Origin: Candidatus Andersenbacteria bacterium RIFCSPHIGHO2_02_FULL_45_11
GTDB lineage: Bacteria > Patescibacteriota > Andersenbacteria > UBA10190
Reading direction: 5' to 3'
DNA: 15,796 nucleotides
NCBI GenBank assembly: GCA_001817055.1
Contig: MHHP01000011.1
Location: 6,437 to 22,232, forward strand
Shown here: positions 1-6,070 of the stretch, in pieces
Layout of the letters: each line of letters begins with the position of its first letter
Position numbering within the stretch: position 1 is the stretch's first letter
Position numbers and translations under genes: made by a program
The notes under the pieces: generated by a model
The model's input: only the letters and a program-made list of their open reading frames with translations
Databases searched by the model: none
What the model was told of the DNA's origin: nothing

Positions 1-609
1 GGGGGGGGAGCTGCGTTGGAACCGAACAAAGATCAAATCCTCACCGCCTTGAGCCGCATCAAACAGCAAACATCCCAAATACCTCCCGCTTACGCTGCCA
101 TTAAAATCAATGGCAAAAAGATGTATGAGTATGCGCGAGCGGGGGAGAGCGTAGAAAGAAAACCTCGGCCAATAACAATACATGAAATTATTTTGGAAGA
201 ATATAAATATCCAACACTACAAATTTCCGTAACATGCAGCACCGGAACATACATACGATCGCTAGCACGCGATATTGGCGAGATACTTGGCACGGGTGCG
301 TATTGCTCCCAGCTTACGCGCACAGCAATTGGATCATTTACTGATAAAAACGCAAATTCACCGGAAGACCTCCCAAAAGTTATCCACAGCTCCATAATTC
401 CGATGGAACAGCTCGTGTCTCATATACCATCTATAATCTGCGCTGAAGACATTGTCGCAAAATATAAACAGGGGAAAGTGGGTGAGTGCGATAGAGATAC
501 TCCAATCAACACGCCGATTGCGCTGTTAGATTCAAATAAAAAACTATTCGGTATTGCGATCCGCGAAACCGAAGAAACTATAGTACAACCTAAAAAAATA
601 TTCCTGTAA
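1..609 (+). CDS. truB: tRNA pseudouridine(55) synthase TruB, 5'-truncated by the window edge
   Basis: TruB isomerises U55 of the tRNA T-loop to pseudouridine. The frame is open to base 1, so the N-terminal part is missing, including the catalytic-Asp segment. What remains shows the family's second motif, IPPAYAAIKINGKKMYEYAR, and the conserved CSTGTYIRSLARDIGE segment, followed by LGTGAY and the RTAIGSF strand. The last 70 or so residues look like a short PUA-type RNA-binding tail ending in a typical ..QPKKIF strand. A TTG codon at 16-18 could be read as a start but lies in the middle of the family alignment, so it is not the real one. The first nine bases are a G run plus A, coding for Gly residues that are not typical of the family here. 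The assignment is firm; the missing residue number is inferred from usual TruB length (about 300). Confidence 0.95.
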   Translation, partial: GGGAALEPNKDQILTALSRIKQQTSQIPPAYAAIKINGKKMYEYARAGESVERKPRPITIHEIILEEYKYPTLQISVTCSTGTYIRSLARDIGEILGTGAYCSQLTRTAIGSFTDKNANSPEDLPKVIHSSIIPMEQLVSHIPSIICAEDIVAKYKQGKVGECDRDTPINTPIALLDSNKKLFGIAIRETEETIVQPKKIFL

Positions 610-631
610 CTTCCCTACAAACAAGCTCCGT

Positions 632-660
632 TTGACATTCCAGCCCCCTTTTGCGATACT
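632..660 (+). promoter_or_regulatory. Promoter of rpsT, placed for a leaderless mRNA
   Basis: A perfect TTGACA (-35) at 632-637 is followed by a 17-base spacer and GATACT (-10) at 655-660. The rpsT ATG begins exactly six bases after the -10 box, where transcription normally starts, so the predicted mRNA begins at or beside the A of the start codon. No Shine-Dalgarno sequence lies upstream. This is a sequence-based prediction from sigma-70 consensus rules. Confidence 0.75.
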
Positions 661-666
661 GCGTAA

Positions 667-930
667 ATGCCACAGTTACATGCAGGAGAAAAAGCACTTC
701 GGAAAAATGAGCGCCAACGCGCTGTGAATGACGTATGGCGTAAAAAGCTTCGCGGAGCTTTGAAAGCAATGCGCTTGGCTATTGCCAGCAAAGACACGAA
801 AGCTATTGCAACTGAGCTCACCAAAGCTGAAAGCATCCTTGACCGCGCAGCACGCCGCAACATCATCCACCCGAACAAAGCATCTCGAAAGAAGTCCAGA
901 CTACGAGTAGCAGCTAAAGCTGTAGCGTAA
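667..930 (+). CDS. rpsT: 30S ribosomal protein S20
   Basis: S20 is a primary 16S rRNA-binding protein of the small subunit, built of three long helices. The 87-residue product has the usual length and very high Lys/Arg/Ala content. The family signature is clear in the C-terminal half: ILDRAARRNIIHPNKASRKK followed by SRLRVAAKA. The N-terminus (MPQLHAGEKALRKNERQR) aligns with the usual MPxxKSAKKALRxxxRRR start, which fixes the ATG at 667. It follows truB by 57 bases but has its own promoter, whose -10 box leaves no room for a ribosome binding site. It converges on holA; holA and rpsT are also neighbours in Firmicutes. Confidence 0.96.
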   Translation: MPQLHAGEKALRKNERQRAVNDVWRKKLRGALKAMRLAIASKDTKAIATELTKAESILDRAARRNIIHPNKASRKKSRLRVAAKAVA

Positions 931-940
931 CGTTCCCCTC

Positions 941-953
941 CCCTTTTCAAGGG
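941..953. terminator. Weak hairpin between convergent rpsT and holA
   Basis: CCCTT-TTC-AAGGG forms a perfect 5-bp stem with a 3-base loop in the 36-base space between the two converging stop codons. Neither strand has a following U-tract, so it is not a standard intrinsic terminator. It is listed only because it is the sole hairpin in a place where both transcripts must end. Confidence 0.25.
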
Positions 954-966
954 AAGTATTCTGCGA

Positions 967-1899
967 CTATTTCGCCAACGCCAACACCAACATTGTAAGC
1001 ATGGATCGCGGATCCATGCTTGATGTGTTGATTGTTTTTTCCGTAGCCCCAATACGAACAAGCGCATCGGTAATTGCCGCAAGCTGCATACGCGATACCA
1101 CCGGCATGGCTTTTTGAATCGCAATAGGGTGAAACCCGGTAGCACGATGAATAACAGAAGCATCCGCATTTTTTTCATGGCCAATTCGAACCGCAAGAAA
1201 TAACCGAAATTGATATGCGAGCATAGAGAGCACGAATCGCTCTGATGCCCCACCATCTATAATATTCCCCAGTATACGCAAAGCGTCCTTACTACGGTGT
1301 GTTACGATCGCCTCCAACAGAGGAAATGCACTCGTATCTTGCTCGGCTCGCTGCGGAACGATACGTGCGATATCGTCAGCGGTAACAGATGCAAGCACGC
1401 TACACTTCGCAACTTCAGATGCAACCGCATTCACATCCTGCCCCACCAGCCTCACAATCTCTGCAAGCACTCCTGGAGAAAATGCTGCATCGGCATACTC
1501 ACGCGCTGCATACGTAGCAGCCCATGTAGTTATACCCTGCGGATCTTTTGGCTGCATAAACGCTTCGCAGTGCACAGCCTTCTTTATTTTTTTTGTAAAC
1601 GTAAGCCGCGCATCTGGAGCTGTACGATCCCACGCTATCATTTCATGCGATAGCGTTCCTTGTTCTGCCAGCTCGAGGAGTTGGCTGCGAATATGCTCAG
1701 GGAATGTAGCCACATCACGAAGTACAACAATTGTTTTCCCGAATAGAGAGTTATGAGAAGCATCTAGCAGAGACTGTAGCGACATCTCGCCCACATCCTC
1801 TTTATCTACAAAACGAATCTGTGCATGCTCCTTTTCTGCGAGTGCGGCAATTCTCCCCCGGGCTGTAATCGTGTCATCCCCGAAGAAGTACTGGATCAT
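967..1899 (-). CDS. holA: DNA polymerase III delta subunit (clamp loader)
   Basis: HolA is the clamp-loader subunit that opens the beta sliding clamp and loads it at primed DNA. The 310-residue product has the family's length and opening (MIQYFFGDD, where relatives have a short strand then GxD). It also shows the LLDASHNSLFGKTIVVLRDV segment typical of the first domain, and the helical collar region rich in Ala/Leu at the C-terminus (LVRIGATEKTINTS...MLTMLVLALA; relatives read 'L...d..lK.g......ale.lll.l'). Similarity in this family is always low, so the call rests on overall layout. Its ATG overlaps the stop of the DUF3048 gene by four bases (ATGA), so the two are probably translationally coupled. 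It ends facing rpsT. Confidence 0.85.
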   Translation of the reverse strand: MIQYFFGDDTITARGRIAALAEKEHAQIRFVDKEDVGEMSLQSLLDASHNSLFGKTIVVLRDVATFPEHIRSQLLELAEQGTLSHEMIAWDRTAPDARLTFTKKIKKAVHCEAFMQPKDPQGITTWAATYAAREYADAAFSPGVLAEIVRLVGQDVNAVASEVAKCSVLASVTADDIARIVPQRAEQDTSAFPLLEAIVTHRSKDALRILGNIIDGGASERFVLSMLAYQFRLFLAVRIGHEKNADASVIHRATGFHPIAIQKAMPVVSRMQLAAITDALVRIGATEKTINTSSMDPRSMLTMLVLALAK

Positions 1900-3056
1900 T
1901 TTGGCTGCCAGGTCACGCTAATATCAGGCTCAACTGCAGTTACCCACACCTGCCCGCGAGTAAAGGTAATTGGCTGCCCTTGTTCATTCAAGAAGTGAAC
2001 AGGGTCTTTTTTCTCCAGTTCATTCTTTACCCATGTACCTTTAATTTCTTTTCCATCTTGGTACAACGCAAGCTCCCCCCTACCCTCAATCGCCATGTCG
2101 TTATACCCACCCGGGCCATCTGCGTACTGATTTGTAGCGCGCATCACCGCAACAACACTTGGTGCAACCTGCTGTTTATCTTCTGCATCAACCTGTTTTA
2201 CTCCCGCCCAATACCGATCAAATCGGTTCGTAGTTGGGTTATATTCATAACTCACCCTAAACTGCCCGGGCCACCCGATAGAAAGCGTTCCGCCTGCTGG
2301 GCGATCAGAAGAAGCTATATCATCCTTAAATTCGTAGCCTTTAAAATTAGTAGTGGTGCGGTACCCAAGCTTTTCAAGAGCCCCCCAAAGCCGTTCGTAC
2401 GTCGTAAATCCGTTATAGGGTGCGGGTAAGTTGTTCTTCCGGAAAAATGCATTGTGCGGATTTGCCAGTGCACTAATGGTCTGAAATTCCCCTACCGCAA
2501 TCCTGTTAAGCGCATGGTAACTTCCGCCCCAATGCCCCATAATTCCATCAATACCTTCTAGCAAGAAGAGGTAATCATGCCGTACCGAACGCACAGAACC
2601 AATATCCGTTGGCTCTCCGCACTGATACACGGCGGTAAGGCGCGTAACATCGCTCACCAACACCGGCAGTTCAAACACCATATCAGCTTTTGAGAACCCA
2701 GACATTGGGCGATTAATAGGGTCCCCAGCTAACATAACGCCCAATGCGCGACGATTCGGATGTTCGCATGGCATACCAGATAAGCCACTCGTTTCTCGCG
2801 CAACAGTGTCCGGCGTGGCTACTGGCTTTTCACCACCCAACGGCAAATCTCCATATATGCCACGAGATAAGTCTCCTGAAAGCGGAAGCTCCCCATTCTT
2901 TGCCCGCATACCCGCATATACGCCCAGAGCAATAATAAGAACGAGCACAACCACGCCACCAATAGTTGCCACCTTAAACTTGGAATGCGACTTTACCGAA
3001 GACGACTGTGTCGGAACGTTTGGCGGAATTACTACATCATCCTTTTTTTCAGACAT
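1896..3056 (-). CDS. DUF3048 domain protein, YerB-like, membrane anchored
   Basis: The 386-residue product has a cytoplasmic N-tail, one membrane helix at about 28-50 and then an extracytoplasmic region. Residues 97-200 carry the DUF3048 N-terminal pattern: ALGVMLAGDPINRPMSGFSK, then ADMVFELPV..VTRLTAVYQ, IGSVRSVRHDYLFLL and GHWGGSYHALNRI. The C-terminal part (about 325-384) matches the DUF3048 C-terminal domain: GELALYQDGKEIKGTWVKNE, HFLNEQGQPITFTRGQVWV. B. subtilis YerB is a lipoprotein; here there is no lipobox Cys, and a transmembrane anchor replaces it. Two Cys (97 and 146) could pair. The biochemical role of the family is unknown. It starts 58 bases after the VirD4-like gene, with a possible promoter in between, and overlaps holA by ATGA. 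Confidence 0.88.
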   Translation of the reverse strand: MSEKKDDVVIPPNVPTQSSSVKSHSKFKVATIGGVVVLVLIIALGVYAGMRAKNGELPLSGDLSRGIYGDLPLGGEKPVATPDTVARETSGLSGMPCEHPNRRALGVMLAGDPINRPMSGFSKADMVFELPVLVSDVTRLTAVYQCGEPTDIGSVRSVRHDYLFLLEGIDGIMGHWGGSYHALNRIAVGEFQTISALANPHNAFFRKNNLPAPYNGFTTYERLWGALEKLGYRTTTNFKGYEFKDDIASSDRPAGGTLSIGWPGQFRVSYEYNPTTNRFDRYWAGVKQVDAEDKQQVAPSVVAVMRATNQYADGPGGYNDMAIEGRGELALYQDGKEIKGTWVKNELEKKDPVHFLNEQGQPITFTRGQVWVTAVEPDISVTWQPK

Positions 3057-3092
3057 AATTTACGAGATAAATAATGGTAAGACTATTGTTTT

Positions 3093-3122
3093 ATCATAGC
3101 GTATTTAGGCACCGCTATCCAA
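3093..3122 (-). promoter_or_regulatory. Possible promoter for the DUF3048-holA pair
   Basis: On the minus strand TTGGAT (3122-3117), an 18-base spacer and TATGAT (3098-3093) precede the DUF3048 gene; the -35 box overlaps the stop codon of the VirD4-like gene. The predicted leader would be about 30 bases, AT-rich and without a Shine-Dalgarno sequence. The match is moderate, and read-through from the upstream operon is equally possible. Confidence 0.35.
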
Positions 3123-5592
3123 TATCAAATAATGACTCTGCCAGGTACGAATCCCCCTTCTTGGGCGCAGCAGTTTCTGGTGATGCAAAATGGAAACGCT
3201 CTAAAATATTCTTTTCCACAGTAGCAAACGGCCTCCCATATGTTGCCCTTGATTGCTCGCGCACTTGCGTAGCAATTTCAGGATCCCCTGTTTGGGGTGC
3301 AGGATAACTACTCAACGAGAAGGCACGCTCTGGAGTTCCATTTGCTAACAGTCGCACTACGGCCGTGAACCTACGAAGATTAACTAAATCATACTCAGAA
3401 AATACAGGCGCAAATTGTTTCTCCATAAATTCCGCATCTTCCACACCAATACGATACGACAATATAGTACCCACGTTTCCAAACACCGCATCTTTAATTG
3501 GGTCATCAAGCTGCTTAATAAACTGATGGGTTAAATTCAGGTTTAGCTTATACTTCCGTGCCTCTGACAAAATAGTTGAGATGCTATCGGTTGTGAAATT
3601 TTGAAACTCATCTAAATACAAGTAAAAGTCTTTGCGATCTTTCTCCGGAATATTGGCTCGTCCAAGTGCTGCAATCTGTATCTTGGAAACCAAAACGAAA
3701 CCTAACAAGTCAGAATTAATATCCCCCAGCTGCCCCTTAGACAAGTTACAAAGCAGAATCTTTTGCGAATCCATCGCCTCACGTACATCAAACGAAGACT
3801 GTGATTGCCCAATAATATTCCGGACAGTCTCATTACTAATGAATCGCCCTAACTTACTAATAACGTACGAAAGCATGTCGGCAGACATCTGGCCGCGCTG
3901 ACTTTGTGCAAACTCTTGCTTCCAGAACTGAAGCACGGTTGGATTCGTATTCTTTGCGAGCACCTTTGTGCGAAACGGTTCATCCACAAACATACGCGGC
4001 ACGTCTAGCAGTGTCGCCTCTGAATCCTCTACGAGCGCCAACAGAGCATTGCGCAAATAGTGTTCAAACATAGGGCCAATAGATTCTGGGTTTAAGCGTG
4101 CTGCAAGTTTCTGCAGAATCTGCACTACTTCATTTACAATCAAATCTTTTTGGTTTGGATCTTTTGCTTCAAGAATATTAAAGCCGAGCGGCATTTCACG
4201 ATCTCTCGGATCAAACAAGATCACATCCTTTTGCCGCTCAGGTGGGATAAAGTTCAAAATTTCCTCTATCAAGTCTCCGTGTGGATCTACAACCCCAACT
4301 CCATGACCCGCCAAAATATCTTGAACAATCATATTAAGGAACATCGTTGTTTTCCCTGTTCCCGTCTGTCCAATTAAATACAAATGTCGACGTCTGTCAG
4401 ATTCGCTTAAGTAAATAGGAGTTTCAATACCCCGATACACATTTGCCCCCAATAACACGCCACTTGTAGGAAGTCCTCCCGGAGCTGCAGCAGCCCGTGC
4501 TCCTCGCCAAATAATATTCGGGGTTGCGGTTGTAGGAAGAGGAAAATGGTATAACGATGCAACTTCTGTAGTGCTAAGCGTAGAAGCGATACTAGGATCT
4601 GCGATCCGAACAACTAACTGCTCAATGGCGCGCTTTTGGTTACGCGGAATGATGACACGCAATTGATTTAAATCCGGCAAATCATACTGAGCAAAGGATC
4701 CGCACAGCGCCGTAAATACCCGCTCCGCATCATCTTTGTCTCGCACTGCTATTCCAACACGGATTGTAACAGTGAATTGCTGCTGCGACATTTTATCCTC
4801 CACTAATTCTACTCGGCGCTCCATCCGAGAAGTAAGACGATGCTCCGATGCATCACGACTCGCCGACCCCTTACTTCCCAATGTTGAACCAATTACAGAA
4901 AGAGAAAAAGACGATGAAGAAATATCGCTTTGCTTTCCTTGAATTGTCCTACGAGCAGCCTTAGATGCGCGATGCGCCTCTTTGCGCGATGCTGGCTGCA
5001 ATACGTATTGGATAAGGGCAGCATCGGTGCTTTGAATCTTCGCAAGTGCGCCAGTTAACGCCTGCATGGGGTCAACTTCTAAATCTCTATACGTGGCAAT
5101 CGGAAGATACTGCTTGCGACGAAGCGTAAGGGACGCAACACGCACCGTATCGTGCAAAGAAAAAATCGTGTATTCATTTGCCACCGTCACTTCCGCTTCT
5201 GGGTAATGAGCGTAAATTTGCTTTTCCAAATGGTCGATGTACCTGCGGTGAGTACCTGCGTAAAAGAAAATTCCTCCATGGGGGCGGGCAATAATTTCAA
5301 ACACAATACTTGGAGCACCATAGATGAGTCTATCTATAAATGAAGTTGGCAGTACAGAGAGCGTAGATAAAAACTGTTCCGCAACTCCAATCCGATCCTT
5401 AATAGGATCCCCAATACCCTCTTCTCGCTCTTCTTTATCAATATCTTTAGGAAGCAGCACTTGGAGCATTTGTATATCTAAAGAACGCGATAGGCGCGCA
5501 TGAGAACGCAGTGAACGCAGCATAATGTATGCGAGTAGCAATGCGGCAACAATACTAATACCAGAGCCTATAATCCCAATAACCGAGATCAT
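3115..5592 (-). CDS. VirD4/TraG-like (type IV coupling-protein-like) membrane ATPase
   Basis: This looks like a VirD4/TraD/TraG-class ATPase, a family that pumps DNA or protein through type IV systems. The 825-residue product begins with a membrane helix (residues 3-25). An N-terminal half of about 370 residues has no domain I can name and contains a Ser-rich linker near 222-250. The ATPase core carries Walker A GQTGTGKT at 408-415, DPHGDLIEEIL at 436-446, Walker B FYLYLDEFQNF at 656-666 and a TraG/TraD-type motif ISTILSEARKYKLNLNLTHQ at 671-690. The frame extends 24 codons further upstream, but the ATG at 5592 is preferred: it overlaps the upstream stop by ATGA and starts directly at the hydrophobic helix. 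No VirB, relaxase or oriT-like gene is nearby, so the substrate is unknown. Confidence 0.85.
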   Translation of the reverse strand: MISVIGIIGSGISIVAALLLAYIMLRSLRSHARLSRSLDIQMLQVLLPKDIDKEEREEGIGDPIKDRIGVAEQFLSTLSVLPTSFIDRLIYGAPSIVFEIIARPHGGIFFYAGTHRRYIDHLEKQIYAHYPEAEVTVANEYTIFSLHDTVRVASLTLRRKQYLPIATYRDLEVDPMQALTGALAKIQSTDAALIQYVLQPASRKEAHRASKAARRTIQGKQSDISSSSFSLSVIGSTLGSKGSASRDASEHRLTSRMERRVELVEDKMSQQQFTVTIRVGIAVRDKDDAERVFTALCGSFAQYDLPDLNQLRVIIPRNQKRAIEQLVVRIADPSIASTLSTTEVASLYHFPLPTTATPNIIWRGARAAAAPGGLPTSGVLLGANVYRGIETPIYLSESDRRRHLYLIGQTGTGKTTMFLNMIVQDILAGHGVGVVDPHGDLIEEILNFIPPERQKDVILFDPRDREMPLGFNILEAKDPNQKDLIVNEVVQILQKLAARLNPESIGPMFEHYLRNALLALVEDSEATLLDVPRMFVDEPFRTKVLAKNTNPTVLQFWKQEFAQSQRGQMSADMLSYVISKLGRFISNETVRNIIGQSQSSFDVREAMDSQKILLCNLSKGQLGDINSDLLGFVLVSKIQIAALGRANIPEKDRKDFYLYLDEFQNFTTDSISTILSEARKYKLNLNLTHQFIKQLDDPIKDAVFGNVGTILSYRIGVEDAEFMEKQFAPVFSEYDLVNLRRFTAVVRLLANGTPERAFSLSSYPAPQTGDPEIATQVREQSRATYGRPFATVEKNILERFHFASPETAAPKKGDSYLAESLFDIG

Positions 5593-6065
5593 ATAGAATA
5601 TGCAAAAAGAATTATGGCGACTACGAGTAACAGCACAGGAGTTGCCAACAGGGCAATTCTCCACACAGAAAAATGAACAGTGTTCAGACGCTGACCAAGT
5701 ACTGCAGCATACAGCTCCCCGGTAAGGACATCGTGAAATAAATCGATATTCCGAGGGAATGAAGGGCTGTTTTCTGCCTTGCGCAATGCATCGCGCAGAT
5801 CAGTGGCAAATGCAGTATTTACCAACTCCTGCACTTCTGCGTGCTCTTCTTGACTATGCTCCCACGGCCTATGAAGCGAGGAAACCCCAACGCCATGCTC
5901 TTCAAATTTCTTCGCAAGCTCTTCCGCAAGAACTTCACGACGACGCTGAGCTCCAGGTATGTGCTCATCAACGATTTTTGTTTCAACAGATTCGCGAAAA
6001 TGGGCAGCTTCTTGTGAGCTTGAGAACACAAGATTATCCCCTCCACGTACACGCTCTTGCTGCAT
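5589..6065 (-). CDS. Hypothetical tail-anchored membrane protein coupled to the VirD4-like ATPase
   Basis: I do not recognise this 158-residue protein. It is highly charged over residues 1-130, with a likely helical stretch near 38-57 (QRRREVLAEELAKKF) and another near 72-98. A segment at 100-125 (PSFPRNIDLFHDVLTGEL) is followed by a single C-terminal membrane helix at about 134-156. That topology, a cytoplasmic domain with a C-terminal anchor, is typical of tail-anchored accessory proteins. It lies five bases after polA, has no visible Shine-Dalgarno sequence, and its TGA stop overlaps the ATG of the VirD4-like gene. The tight coupling suggests a partner of that ATPase; this is inference from position only. 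Confidence 0.8.
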   Translation of the reverse strand: MQQERVRGGDNLVFSSSQEAAHFRESVETKIVDEHIPGAQRRREVLAEELAKKFEEHGVGVSSLHRPWEHSQEEHAEVQELVNTAFATDLRDALRKAENSPSFPRNIDLFHDVLTGELYAAVLGQRLNTVHFSVWRIALLATPVLLLVVAIILFAYSI

Positions 6066-6070
6066 ACAGA

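Noticed and set aside
615..1256. 213-codon open frame on the minus strand across rpsT and holA
   Set aside because: It lies antisense to rpsT and in another frame of holA, both firmly identified; its translation has no family features and an odd Arg/Cys/Trp-rich composition.
3115..5592. Reading the VirD4-like ATPase as evidence of an integrated conjugative element
   Set aside because: No relaxase, integrase, pilus pore genes, direct repeats or tRNA-adjacent att site are visible, and the gene is embedded in a housekeeping operon.
5593..5664. 24-codon upstream extension of the VirD4-like gene
   Set aside because: It would overlap the upstream gene by 76 bases; the ATG at 5592 gives an ATGA overlap and starts right at the membrane helix.
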